A DNA stretch of 64,000 bases from Loktanella salsilacus (lineage in GTDB: Bacteria; Pseudomonadota; Alphaproteobacteria; Rhodobacterales; Rhodobacteraceae), in contig NZ_FOTF01000003.1 in assembly GCF_900114485.1 (NCBI RefSeq), forward strand, positions 124,001 through 188,000. The letters are read 5' to 3'. The first letter of the stretch is position 1. Each line of letters opens with the position of its first letter. This document shows positions 18,118-26,739 of this stretch, piece by piece. Under the pieces are notes generated by a model. It searched no databases and was not told where the DNA came from. It saw only the letters and a program-made list of their open reading frames with translations. Both the position numbers and the translations under genes were made by a program.

Positions 18118-18306
18118 TTATGGAGTGGTGGTGCCGGCAACAGCCTGGATGTCAGTAACGATCAGGGCAGTCTTGGCGATTGCCGCGTTACGGACAGTCG
18201 TGCCGACCAGCAGGCCCAGAGCAACGATGGCAGCGGTCAGAACGACCCAGTCAACAGTCACAGCACCGTCTTCGTCGTTGCGGAAGTTTTTGATAAAGTT
18301 CAACAT
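18118..18306 (-). CDS. flp: Flp-type major pilin
   Basis: A 62-residue prepilin and the first gene of the Tad locus. The leader ends NDEDG, the expected cleavage point (after residue 14). The mature N-terminus AVTVDWVVLTAAIVALGLLVG forms the hydrophobic helix, with Asp at +5. A short Ala/Thr-rich tail follows, as in Flp pilins. A full AGGAGGGA Shine-Dalgarno six bases upstream and a terminator directly downstream fit a highly expressed structural subunit. The related pilin gene downstream has a weaker ribosome binding site. Confidence 0.9.
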   Translation of the reverse strand: MLNFIKNFRNDEDGAVTVDWVVLTAAIVALGLLVGTTVRNAAIAKTALIVTDIQAVAGTTTP

Positions 18307-18663
18307 GTTAATTCCCTCCTCAGGGTATCGCTAGTGTTATAGTATCCCTTGCCGGATTATCGCGACCGGCCTCTTGTTTGGCCGCTCCCCGTCTTGGATG
18401 AGTTATATTTGCCCTGTGATTGCGTCTGAAATTAGGCCCGTTTCGCATTATTTTGGACGAGACTTGATAAAGAGCAATAAAACTCCTAAGTATATGAATT
18501 AATGTGTGAATTTTATTCATTTACTACATTTTTGTTAATTTTTGCGTTGCGCGTTTGCGTCGAATACTGGCGAAAATGCCTTATTGTTCACGTCAAAGTA
18601 GCAATCACGCCGTGAACCTGCGACTCTCGGCGCAAAAGAAGCGTCGAGCAGGACGGATAAATT
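18307..18663. other. AT-rich divergent intergenic region between flp and lytic transglycosylase
   Basis: A 357-bp gap that must hold the flp promoter (minus) and the transglycosylase promoter (plus). The stretch 18460-18560 is strikingly AT-rich compared with the surroundings and includes an imperfect inverted repeat ATGAAT...ATTCAT (about 18494-18520). No clear CtrA pair (TTAA-N7-TTAA) and no convincing -35/-10 pair could be fixed. No gene is supported inside. Confidence 0.6.
18313..18320 (-). promoter_or_regulatory. Strong Shine-Dalgarno of the flp gene
   Basis: AGGAGGGA on the minus strand, six bases before the ATG at 18306. It is one of the strongest ribosome binding sites in the window. 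Confidence 0.85.
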
Positions 18664-19509
18664 ATGAAAATCTTTACGGTGGGCTGTCTTGTGGTAGCCG
18701 GGCTGATGATGGGCGTCGCGGAATTGCGGGCTGAAAGCCGATTGCAGCCTGATTTTACCTTTAAAAGGGTAGGGGTGCCTAAGTCGGGTGGATCGCGGAT
18801 TACTGTTCAGGTCGATCCCAACGCAGCCCCTGCGACAATGTTTGCGCCAAAGCCCGAACAGACCGCTGCGGCTGTTATGACGCCGGACGGTGCTATCGCC
18901 CGCGTGCCGCAGTCGTCGGGGCTGGATTGGTTCTGGTCCACGATCTCTCCTGCTTTGGCGGACAGTGGGCCGGGGCGTTTGCACGATGCGCTTGCGGTGA
19001 TCGCCCAACCGCCAGAGGGTAAGTCGGTGCCGGCCCCGCGCTTGCAGACATTGCAGGACATCGCGGCGCTACATGGGATCGAGATTCTGAAGGCGACCGT
19101 CGGCACAAAAGTCAGTCCGGCGTTAGTGCTTGCTTTGATCAGTGTGGAAAGCGCGGGGAATGCGCAGGCGGTTAGCGGGGCAGGGGCGCAGGGGTTGATG
19201 CAACTGATGCCCGACACCGCCGCGCGTTTTAGCGTGACGGATAGCCTGTCGCCCGCACAGAACATCAAAGGCGGCGTGGCCTATCTGGATTGGTTGATGA
19301 ACAAGTTCGATGGCGACCCGATTTTGGTGCTGGCAGGATACAATGCTGGCGAAGGGTCGGTGCGCGACAATAAAGGTGTGCCGCCCTTCGCGGAAACCCG
19401 CGGCTATGTGCCCAAGGTGCTAGCCGCTTTTGCCGTGGCAAAGGGCCTGTGCCTGACGCCGCCAGAACTGGTCAGCGACGGCTGTGTGTTCGCGGTCAAC
19501 AGGTCGTAA
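18664..19509 (+). CDS. Periplasmic lytic transglycosylase (SLT domain)
   Basis: Cleaves the glycan strands of peptidoglycan with formation of 1,6-anhydromuramic ends. The 281 residues have an N-terminal signal peptide (about 1-23), a low-complexity region and a C-terminal lysozyme-like SLT domain. Catalytic Glu162 is in LISVESAGN, followed by GLMQLMP (177-183) and the later AGYNAGEGSV motif. Divergent from the Tad locus; such enzymes sometimes open the wall for envelope-spanning machines, so a link to the pilus is possible but not shown. A terminator follows. Confidence 0.93.
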   Translation: MKIFTVGCLVVAGLMMGVAELRAESRLQPDFTFKRVGVPKSGGSRITVQVDPNAAPATMFAPKPEQTAAAVMTPDGAIARVPQSSGLDWFWSTISPALADSGPGRLHDALAVIAQPPEGKSVPAPRLQTLQDIAALHGIEILKATVGTKVSPALVLALISVESAGNAQAVSGAGAQGLMQLMPDTAARFSVTDSLSPAQNIKGGVAYLDWLMNKFDGDPILVLAGYNAGEGSVRDNKGVPPFAETRGYVPKVLAAFAVAKGLCLTPPELVSDGCVFAVNRS

Positions 19510-19514
19510 TTGGT

Positions 19515-19542
19515 AGGCGGGCCAATCTGGCCCGCCCGTTTT
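19515..19542 (+). terminator. Terminator after the lytic transglycosylase gene
   Basis: A perfect 8-bp stem GGCGGGCC (19516-19523)/GGCCCGCC (19529-19536) with a 5-base loop, then CGTTTTG. It lies between convergent genes, two bases before the scoB stop. Confidence 0.82.
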
Positions 19543-19544
19543 GA

Positions 19545-20189
19545 TTAGTCGACGATTGTGGCTTCGGTTGCAGCGCGCAATTCGTCCATCGTCACGTCCG
19601 TCGCACATTCGACGATCCGCAAACCGCCTTCGACGACATCCAGCACACCAAGGTTCGTGATGATCCGGTCCACGACGGCAGCGCCCGTCAGCGGCAGAGT
19701 GCAGGCCTTCAAGACCTTTGATTCGCCGTGCTTGTTGGCGTGATCCATGACGACCACGACGCGCTGCACGCCGGCGACAAGGTCCATCGCGCCGCCCATG
19801 CCTTTGATCAGCTTGCCGGGAATCATCCAGTTCGCCAGATCGCCATTCTCGGCGACTTCCATCGCGCCAAGAATCGCCATCGCGATCTTGCCGCCGCGGA
19901 TCATGCCAAAGGACGTCGCAGAATCGAAGAACGCGGTCTGCGGCAGTTCGGTAATCGTCTGTTTACCCGCATTGATCAGGTCGGCGTCTTCTTCGCCTTC
20001 AATCGGGAAAGCGCCCATGCCAAGCATGCCGTTTTCCGATTGCAACGTCACCTCGATCCCGTCGGGGATATAGTTGCTGACCAGCGTCGGGATGCCGATG
20101 CCAAGGTTTACGTACCAGCCGTCCTGCAATTCTTGTGCAGCGCGGGCCGCCATTTGGTTGCGGTCCCAGCCCTTTTGCGTCCCAGCCAT
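19545..20189 (-). CDS. scoB: 3-oxoacid CoA-transferase subunit B
   Basis: Second subunit of the succinyl-CoA:3-ketoacid CoA-transferase, which activates acetoacetate (or a related oxoacid) with CoA from succinyl-CoA. The 214 residues include the catalytic SENG motif with Glu52, which forms the enzyme-CoA thioester. The frame extends upstream, but the ATG at 20189 overlaps the scoA stop codon as TAATG and gives the conserved MAGTQKGWDRNQMAARAA start. Co-translated with scoA. Confidence 0.95.
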   Translation of the reverse strand: MAGTQKGWDRNQMAARAAQELQDGWYVNLGIGIPTLVSNYIPDGIEVTLQSENGMLGMGAFPIEGEEDADLINAGKQTITELPQTAFFDSATSFGMIRGGKIAMAILGAMEVAENGDLANWMIPGKLIKGMGGAMDLVAGVQRVVVVMDHANKHGESKVLKACTLPLTGAAVVDRIITNLGVLDVVEGGLRIVECATDVTMDELRAATEATIVD

Positions 20190-20893
20190 TATGCAGACTC
20201 CTTCTTGCGTGTCGTGCGCTGTTCGATCCGCTTTTCGTGCTCGCCTTGAATAATGCGATGCACATAGACGCCGGGCAGGTGGATGCTGTCGGGCTCTAGG
20301 CTGCCTGTCGGCACGATCTCTTCGACTTCGACCACGCAGACCTTGCCGCACATGGCGGCGGGTGGGTTAAAGTTGCGGGCAGTCTTGCGGAACACAAGGT
20401 TGCCGGTCGCGTCCGCTTTCCAAGCCTTCACGATTGCCAGATCCGCGACGATGCCGCGTTCCATGATATAGGTCTGGCCGTCGAAGTCCTTGTGCTCTTT
20501 CCCCTCGGCGATCTGGGTGCCGACGCCGGTCTTGGTGTAAAAGCCGGGAATGCCGCAGCCGCCAGCGCGCATCCGTTCGGCGAGCGTGCCTTGCGGATTG
20601 AATTCGACCTCTAGTTCGCCAGCCAGATATTGACGCATGAACTCGGCGTTCTCGCCCACGTAAGAAGAGATCATCTTCTTAACCTGTTTGGTTTGCAGCA
20701 GGATGCCGATCCCGAAGTCATCGACGCCAGCATTGTTGGACGCAAAGGTCAGACCCTTAACGCCTGAGTCCTTGATCGCGCCCAGCAGAAGTTCGGGGAT
20801 GCCACACAGGCCAAAGCCTCCGGCGGCGATTAGCATGTCATCGGTCAGCAGACCGTCCAACGCCTCGGCGGCAGAGCCATAGACTTTCTTCAT
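20189..20893 (-). CDS. scoA: 3-oxoacid CoA-transferase subunit A
   Basis: First subunit of the succinyl-CoA:3-ketoacid CoA-transferase, with 234 residues and the conserved glycine-rich GGFGLCGIPELL (about 25-36) and FNPQGTLAERMRAGGCGIPGF segments. The C-terminus ends in a charged tail (KRIEQRTTRKKESA). It shares one base with scoB. The topA terminator lies upstream, so scoAB probably has its own promoter in the 20894-20973 gap. The actual acyl substrate (acetoacetate versus another 3-oxoacid) cannot be told from sequence. Confidence 0.95.
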   Translation of the reverse strand: MKKVYGSAAEALDGLLTDDMLIAAGGFGLCGIPELLLGAIKDSGVKGLTFASNNAGVDDFGIGILLQTKQVKKMISSYVGENAEFMRQYLAGELEVEFNPQGTLAERMRAGGCGIPGFYTKTGVGTQIAEGKEHKDFDGQTYIMERGIVADLAIVKAWKADATGNLVFRKTARNFNPPAAMCGKVCVVEVEEIVPTGSLEPDSIHLPGVYVHRIIQGEHEKRIEQRTTRKKESA

Positions 20894-20912
20894 CTCGCAC
20901 CCTCAAAATTCA

Positions 20913-20947
20913 ATTGCCCGGCGAACCTGCTAGGCGCGCCGGGCAAT
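20913..20947 (-). terminator. Terminator after topA
   Basis: A perfect 11-bp stem (20913-20923 with 20937-20947, ATTGCCCGGCG/CGCCGGGCAAT) with a 13-base loop is followed on the minus strand by TGAATTTTGA. The T-run is interrupted. Confidence 0.7.
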
Positions 20948-20973
20948 GTCAATCTGATGCGGGCCTTTGAAGC

Positions 20974-23691
20974 CTATTCCAAAACGTCGCCGTCATCGTC
21001 GTCTGGCGCTGGCTTGGCTTTTGGCGCAGCTTTTTTCGCAGCAGGCTTTTTGGTCGCCGTCTTAGTTGCAGTCTTCGCCGCTGTCTTTGCAGCAGGTTTC
21101 TTTGCGGCCGTTTTCGCGGCTGGTTTTTTCGCAGCGGCCTTTTTCGGAGCAGCCTTCTTTTTGGCCCCCGGTTTGGGTTTGCCAGATTTCGCAGCCCGTT
21201 CGTCCAACAGGTCCACCGCCTGCGCCAGCGTCAAATCCTCTGGCGTGATCGTGTCAGGGATCGTGGCGTTCAGCTTATCCCATTTCACGTAAGGACCATA
21301 TTTTCCGTCATAGATATTAACCGGACCGCCAGCGGCCGGGTGTTCGCCCAACTCTCTCAACGCGACGGCTGCCTTGCCGCGGCTGCCGCGGCTGGCGACT
21401 TTTTCGGCCAATAGCTGCACCGCGTGGTTCATGCCAACGGTCCAGACGTCGTCCAACCCTTCGAGGTTGGCATTGGTGCCACCCCGGTCAGATGTCGTGT
21501 CAGCGTGTTTCAAATACGGACCATAGCGTCCGATGTTTGCCCAAACGTTAATGCCGTCTTCGGGGTGTGTTCCAATGAGTCGGGGCAGGGCGAGCAGGCG
21601 CACGGCCTCTTCCAGGCTAACCTCTTCAGGCTCCCACGCAGCAGGCACAGATTGACGTGGCGGCTTCGGCACCTCCTCTGTCGCGGCACCGCGTTGGGCG
21701 AAGGGGCCAAAGCGGCCTTTGAAGATGCGGATCTCTTCGCCTTGATCCTCGCCCAGCAGCTTGCCGTCAGGGGGAATTGCAGACTTTTCCGCCTCTGGGT
21801 CGGGGGGGCCGAAGGGCCGGGTGTAGCGGCATTCAGGGTAATTCGAACAGCCGATGAACGCGCCGCCGGACCGGGCTGTGCGCATCGACAGACGGCCCGC
21901 GCCGCAGTTGGGGCAAAGGCGTGGATCGGTGCCATCGCCGGGATCGGGGAAAAGGTGCGGTTCCAGCACCTCGTTGATTTTGTCCAGCACTTCGCCGATG
22001 CGCAGATCGGCGGTTTCAGCAATCGCTGCGGAAAAGTCGCGCCAGAACCGTTCAAGCAGCTTTTTATAGTCGCCTTCTCCGGCGCTTACCTTGTCGAGCT
22101 GATCTTCTAGGTCGGCAGTAAAGTCGTATTCGACGTAGCGGTGGAAGTAGTTCGACAGGAACGCTGTCACCAGCCGCCCTTTGTCCTGCGGAATCAGGCG
22201 GTTCTTGTCTTTTTCGACATAGCCGCGATCCTGAATTGTCGTGACGATGCTGGCATAGGTGGACGGGCGGCCGATGCCGAGCTCTTCCATGCGCTTGACC
22301 AGCGTCGCTTCGGTATAACGGGGCGGGGGGAGGGTGAAATGTTGTTCACTATCAACAGATTGCTTTTTGGCAACCTCGCCCTGTTCGATCTGTGGCAGAC
22401 GCTTGTCGTCTTCGTCCGTGCTGTCGTCGCGGCCTTCCTCGTAGACGCGCAGGAAGCCGTCGAACAGCATGACCTGACCGTTGGCACGCAGCATGACTTG
22501 CCCGTCCTTGCTGCCCACATCCACGGTCGTGCGTTCCATACGCGCCGCTTCCATTTGGCTGGCCAGCGTGCGCTTCCAGATCAGGTCATACAGCTTGCGC
22601 TGATCGGCATCCTTGATCTCTGCTTGCGTTGCGTCGACCATCATATCCGTCGGGCGGATACATTCGTGCGCCTCTTGCGCGTTCTTCGCCTTGTTTTTGT
22701 AGATGCGGGCGTCCTTGGGGACGTAATTGTCGCCAAACTTCGCCTTGATCGCGTCGCGCGCACCGGTCACCGCTTCTGGTGCCATGTCGATGCCGTCGGT
22801 CCGCATATACGTGATGAACCCGGCCTCATACAGGCGCTGTGCAACGCTCATACACTGCTTTGCGCCCATGCCGAATTTACGGCTGGCTTCCTGCTGCAGG
22901 GTCGAGGTCATGAAGGGTGGGCTGGGGTTGCGGCTGGCGGGCTTCGCCTCCACGCTTTGGACGGACAGATCGCGGGAGGTGATCGCCTGCACAGCCATTT
23001 CGGCCTGCGTTGCGTTGCCCAGATCGAATTTATCAAGTTTTTTGCCGCCAAGCACCGTCAGGCGCGCCTCGTAATTTGCGCCGCGGGGGTTTTCCAGAAC
23101 CGCGCGGACGGTCCAGTATTCCTGATTGCGAAAGGCTTCGATTTCCATCTCGCGTTCGACGATCAAACGCAGGCAGACCGACTGAACCCGGCCTGCGGAT
23201 TTCGCGCCGGGCAGTTTGCGCCACAACACAGGCGACAGGTTGAAGCCCACCAGATAATCCAGCGCGCGGCGCGCCAGATAGGCATCCACCAGCGGTTGGT
23301 CGACTTGGCGGGGATTTTTCATCGCCTCGGTTACGGCGGATTTTGTGATCGCGTTAAAGACGACGCGGCTGGCAGATTGAATTTTCAGCCCGCGCTTGTT
23401 CTGCAACTCTTCTTGCAGGTGCCACGAAATCGCCTCGCCCTCTCTGTCGGGGTCGGTTGCGAGGATCAGGTGCGGGTCTTCTTTCAGCGCATCGACGATG
23501 GCCTTGAGGTGCTTTTTGGAATCGCTCGCGACCTCCCACAGCATGGTAAAGTCTTCGTCCGGTAGGACCGAGCCGTTCTTTGGCGGCAGGTCGCGGACGT
23601 GGCCGTAGGATGCCAGCACCGTGAAATCCTGCCCCAAATACTTGTTGATCGTCTTGGCTTTCGCCGGGGATTCGACAACGACAACTGGCAT
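20974..23691 (-). CDS. topA: DNA topoisomerase I
   Basis: Type IA topoisomerase that relaxes negative supercoils. The 905 residues begin at the ATG giving MPVVVVESPAKAKTINKYLG; ten extra upstream codons are unlikely. The TOPRIM site is TDPDREGEA (79-87). The catalytic tyrosine is Tyr295 in GFITYMRTD. One four-cysteine zinc finger is at about 593-621 (CPNC...CSNYPEC), after which two repeated GRFGPFAQ / GRYGPYLK-type domains occur. The last 60 residues are a Lys/Ala/Pro-rich tail with repeats such as AAKKPAAKTAAKK, ending DDDDGDVLE, typical of alphaproteobacterial TopA. Confidence 0.97.
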   Translation of the reverse strand: MPVVVVESPAKAKTINKYLGQDFTVLASYGHVRDLPPKNGSVLPDEDFTMLWEVASDSKKHLKAIVDALKEDPHLILATDPDREGEAISWHLQEELQNKRGLKIQSASRVVFNAITKSAVTEAMKNPRQVDQPLVDAYLARRALDYLVGFNLSPVLWRKLPGAKSAGRVQSVCLRLIVEREMEIEAFRNQEYWTVRAVLENPRGANYEARLTVLGGKKLDKFDLGNATQAEMAVQAITSRDLSVQSVEAKPASRNPSPPFMTSTLQQEASRKFGMGAKQCMSVAQRLYEAGFITYMRTDGIDMAPEAVTGARDAIKAKFGDNYVPKDARIYKNKAKNAQEAHECIRPTDMMVDATQAEIKDADQRKLYDLIWKRTLASQMEAARMERTTVDVGSKDGQVMLRANGQVMLFDGFLRVYEEGRDDSTDEDDKRLPQIEQGEVAKKQSVDSEQHFTLPPPRYTEATLVKRMEELGIGRPSTYASIVTTIQDRGYVEKDKNRLIPQDKGRLVTAFLSNYFHRYVEYDFTADLEDQLDKVSAGEGDYKKLLERFWRDFSAAIAETADLRIGEVLDKINEVLEPHLFPDPGDGTDPRLCPNCGAGRLSMRTARSGGAFIGCSNYPECRYTRPFGPPDPEAEKSAIPPDGKLLGEDQGEEIRIFKGRFGPFAQRGAATEEVPKPPRQSVPAAWEPEEVSLEEAVRLLALPRLIGTHPEDGINVWANIGRYGPYLKHADTTSDRGGTNANLEGLDDVWTVGMNHAVQLLAEKVASRGSRGKAAVALRELGEHPAAGGPVNIYDGKYGPYVKWDKLNATIPDTITPEDLTLAQAVDLLDERAAKSGKPKPGAKKKAAPKKAAAKKPAAKTAAKKPAAKTAAKTATKTATKKPAAKKAAPKAKPAPDDDDGDVLE

Positions 23692-23848
23692 GGAAAACCT
23701 TGCTTTTACTAGAGGGCACACTGGCCGCGCAACATGGTCGGCTTGTCCCTAAGTTGTCAATCCGGCGGCGTAGCGCCAGTGCCAAACCGCTTGATGCGCC
23801 TTACTGCATTGAAATTAATGATAAACAAATTTTCCGGCGTGTCACCAC

Positions 23849-25015
23849 TCAGTTGGTGCGTGACAATAGCCCGCCGGCAGAACGGGCAATGAGGCCCTCA
23901 AGCTCTAGGTCGACTAGCGCTGGTGCGACGACGGGGGCAGCCCCTCCAAGGTCGCGGATTAGCTGATCTTCGGCCATCGGGGACACGCCAAGGCGGTTCA
24001 GGATCAAGTTGTGCAGCGCTGCAGTTTCGCGCAATCCGCGCTGCGGTTTTGGCGGGCGGTCTGGCGCTTGCGGGCGGTCTGGCGTTTGCGAATGATCTGG
24101 CATTCGCAGCGGCAGTTCAGGGGCGGCGCAGGGCAGGGTGCCGACGGCTTCGATCACGTCAGCGGCGCAGCGGATCAACGTTGCCCCATCGCGGATCAGC
24201 ATGTTGCACCCGGCGGCGCGGGCATCAAAGGGGTGGCCCGGCACGGCGAGCACGTCGCGGTTGGCATCCAGCGCATTGCGGGCGGTGATCAGGCTGCCTG
24301 ACTTGGCCGCCGCTTCTACGATGACCACGGCGCGCGACAGGCCCGCGATAATGCGATTGCGCGCGGGAAAGTGCCGCGCCTGTGGTTGCAGGCCCATTGG
24401 CATTTCCGACAGGCGCAGTCCCTGCGCCCCAATCTGCTGTGCCAGCACACTATTTTCGCGCGGATAAATCACATCGACCCCGCCCGCCTGGACAGCAACG
24501 GTGCCACCTTGCAGCGCAGCGTGGTGGGCGGCGGCGTCAATGCCGCGCGCAAGGCCGGACACCACGACAAAGCCTGCGGCGGTCAGATCGGCGGCCAGCG
24601 CCTTTGCCATGCGTGTGCCAAGGGACGATGCATTGCGGGCACCAACCATGGCGATCATGGGCCGCTGCAGCAGGTCAATTTGACCGATTGCCCATAGCAT
24701 GGGCGGTGCGTCGGAAAGATCGTCAATGACCGCAGGCCAACCCGGATCGCCCTGCATCAGCAATTGCGCACCGGCCTTTTGCCCGGCCTTCAGTTCGGCG
24801 GCAACAACGCCTTCTGGGCAAATGCTGTAGTCTGATACGCCAGCCGCTGCGGCGATATCTGGCAGGGCGTCAAGCGCGGCAAGCGCCGTGCCGTGTTCGG
24901 CGAGCAGCCGGCGATAGGTTGCTGGCCCGACCCGGCGAGAACGCAGAAGACGAAGGTGATGGAACCTGGGGGCATCCTGGGGGGGGATGTGGTGCGTGGT
25001 CGGGAAACGTTCCAC
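23849..25015 (-). CDS. dprA: DNA-processing protein DprA
   Basis: Binds single-stranded DNA and loads RecA during natural transformation. The 388 residues show an N-terminal SAM-like region, the Rossmann-fold core (about 115-275, with MVGARNASSLGTRMAKAL and VVSGLARGIDAAAH) and a C-terminal winged helix (about 330-388). Between core and winged helix lies a proline-rich linker with three six-residue repeats beginning PD (PDHSQT, PDRPQA, PDRPPK). The start is GTG at 25015. It lies upstream of topA on the same strand, a common alphaproteobacterial neighbourhood. Confidence 0.95.
   Translation of the reverse strand: MERFPTTHHIPPQDAPRFHHLRLLRSRRVGPATYRRLLAEHGTALAALDALPDIAAAAGVSDYSICPEGVVAAELKAGQKAGAQLLMQGDPGWPAVIDDLSDAPPMLWAIGQIDLLQRPMIAMVGARNASSLGTRMAKALAADLTAAGFVVVSGLARGIDAAAHHAALQGGTVAVQAGGVDVIYPRENSVLAQQIGAQGLRLSEMPMGLQPQARHFPARNRIIAGLSRAVVIVEAAAKSGSLITARNALDANRDVLAVPGHPFDARAAGCNMLIRDGATLIRCAADVIEAVGTLPCAAPELPLRMPDHSQTPDRPQAPDRPPKPQRGLRETAALHNLILNRLGVSPMAEDQLIRDLGGAAPVVAPALVDLELEGLIARSAGGLLSRTN
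24052..24105. repeat. 18-bp tandem repeat inside dprA
   Basis: Two near-identical 18-bp units (24052-24069 and 24070-24087, one C/T difference) and one degenerate unit (24088-24105) encode the six-residue PD-repeats of the DprA linker. The length is a multiple of three, so copy-number change would stay in frame. Confidence 0.85.
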
Positions 25016-25113
25016 TTTTGAACCATACCTTCGTCTTGCTGCCTGATCAGACTAGAATCCCAAGGGTTAATAGGTTCTGAATCATTTCAGCAATTTAAGA
25101 CGTTTTTGATCGG

Positions 25114-26532
25114 TCAGGCCGATCCGCCCACGGTCAGCCCCCCGATCATCAGGCTGGGTTGGCCGACGCCCACGGGCACCCACTGGCCTGCCTTGCCGCA
25201 ATTCCCGATGCCGGGGTCGAGCGCGAGGTCATTGCCGATGCCGCGAATCTGCTTCAGCGCGGTCGCGCCGTCACCGATCAAGGTTGCGCCCTTGATCGGC
25301 GCGCCGACGACGCCGTCTTTGACGCGGTAGGCCTCTGTGCAGGAAAACACGAACTTGCCGTTGGTGATATCGACCTGACCACCGCCAAAGCCAACCGCAT
25401 AGATCCCGTCCTTCAGGTCTGCGACCAGATCGGCGGGGGGCGTGCCGCCAGCCAGCATATACGTGTTCGTCATCCGCGGCATCGGCGCATGGGCATAGCT
25501 TTCGCGCCGCCCGTTGCCGGTGGGTTCGACGCCCATCAGGCGGGCATTCTGCCGGTCCTGCATATAGCCAACCAGCACACCGTCATCGATCAACACATTC
25601 TTGGCGCTGGGCGTGCCTTCGTCGTCCACGGTGATCGAGCCGCGACGGTCGGGGATCGTGCCATCGTCCAGCACTGTCACGCCTTTGGCCGCAATCTGTT
25701 GGCCCATCAGGCCCGCAAACGCGCTGCTGCCTTTGCGGTTAAAGTCGCCCTCTAGCCCGTGGCCAATCGCTTCATGCAGCAAAATGCCTGGCCAGCCCGG
25801 CCCAAGCACCACGTCCATCACGCCTGCTGGCGCGGCTTCGGCCGTCAGGTTGACCAGCGCGATGCGCAGCGCTTCGCGGGCGACGCCTTGCCAGTGGTCG
25901 GGCGCGATCAGGCCGATCAACGATGCGCGGCCACCGCCGCCCATGCTGCCGCTTTCCCGGCGGCCGCCGTCCTCGACGATGACAGAGATATTGATGCGGC
26001 TCATCGGCCGAATATCCGTGACGACAGTCCCTTCGGGGCGCAATATCACGACCTCTTGCAAGGATGCGCCCAAGGATGCGCTGACCTGCACGATGCGCGG
26101 GTCTAGATCGCGGCAGAAGGCGTCGATCTGGCGCAGTAGGTCGATTTTTGCCGGAAAGGTCGCCTCTGCCACCGGGTCAACGTCACTATAAAGCTTAACA
26201 TTCGTCCCCTTGGGCCCGGCCGCCAGTGTGCCGCCGCCATCACCGACGGCCAAACGCGCCGTCGCCACGGCCCGCCGCAGCGCATGTTCGTCAATGGTCG
26301 AGGCGTGGGCATAACCGGCACGCTCGCCCCGCACGGCGCGCAGGCCGAAGCCTTCGGACGCATCATAGCTGGCGTTTTTTACACGCCCATCGTCCAGCAC
26401 AAGGCTTTCCGACCGGCGGCGTTCAATGAACAATTCACCGTCGTCAGCGCCCTGAACGGCGTCCCGCAACAGGCCGAGGGCTGCATCCTGATCGAGGTGC
26501 GTCGTGAATGGGCGGAAGGCGTCAGCGGTCAT
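25114..26532 (-). CDS. tldD: Metalloprotease TldD
   Basis: Zinc metallopeptidase that works with PmbA/TldE on peptides such as modified microcins and in toxin-antitoxin turnover. Length 472, the family norm. The zinc motif HEAIGHGLEGD has His253, Glu254 and His258, and the C-terminal third metal-ligand region with VFSCTEAYRVKDG is present. No tldE is in the window. It is divergent from coxB. Confidence 0.95.
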   Translation of the reverse strand: MTADAFRPFTTHLDQDAALGLLRDAVQGADDGELFIERRRSESLVLDDGRVKNASYDASEGFGLRAVRGERAGYAHASTIDEHALRRAVATARLAVGDGGGTLAAGPKGTNVKLYSDVDPVAEATFPAKIDLLRQIDAFCRDLDPRIVQVSASLGASLQEVVILRPEGTVVTDIRPMSRINISVIVEDGGRRESGSMGGGGRASLIGLIAPDHWQGVAREALRIALVNLTAEAAPAGVMDVVLGPGWPGILLHEAIGHGLEGDFNRKGSSAFAGLMGQQIAAKGVTVLDDGTIPDRRGSITVDDEGTPSAKNVLIDDGVLVGYMQDRQNARLMGVEPTGNGRRESYAHAPMPRMTNTYMLAGGTPPADLVADLKDGIYAVGFGGGQVDITNGKFVFSCTEAYRVKDGVVGAPIKGATLIGDGATALKQIRGIGNDLALDPGIGNCGKAGQWVPVGVGQPSLMIGGLTVGGSA

Positions 26533-26698
26533 TTAGGCATCCTTAAGCGGGGCAAGTTAAACACACACATCGCGCCAAAGCGTCTCTTTGACGCAATCGT
26601 GGTTCTTGAGTTGTCCCTCAGGATATGGGACACGCTGGGCAGGATACAACGGGATTCCGTGTCGGCCGCATCGTCGGTGGCCCCGCGCAATCGTCACG

Positions 26699-26719
26699 CC
26701 GCAGGGGGAAAACCCTGCG
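26699..26719 (+). promoter_or_regulatory. Hairpin in the coxB leader
   Basis: A 7-bp stem CGCAGGG/CCCTGCG with a GGAAAA loop, ending about 20 nt before the coxB ATG and next to the AAAAGGGA ribosome binding site. The 207-bp gap upstream (26533-26739) must hold the divergent tldD and coxB promoters; I found no convincing hexamers. Role unknown. Confidence 0.4.
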
Positions 26720-26739
26720 CCGGAGCAAAAGGGAAAGAC

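Noticed and set aside
18307-18663. CtrA boxes (TTAA-N7-TTAA) for the flp promoter
   Set aside because: Only half sites such as TTAATGTGTGAATTT occur; no full pair is visible.
22141-23565. A 474-codon open frame on the plus strand inside topA
   Set aside because: It is antisense to the conserved topoisomerase core, reads as Arg/His/Gln-rich sequence without domain pattern, and is explained by GC-biased third positions of topA.
24052-24105. Short tandem repeats considered as a CRISPR array
   Set aside because: Units are directly adjacent with no spacers, lie inside the dprA frame and are only 18 bp long.
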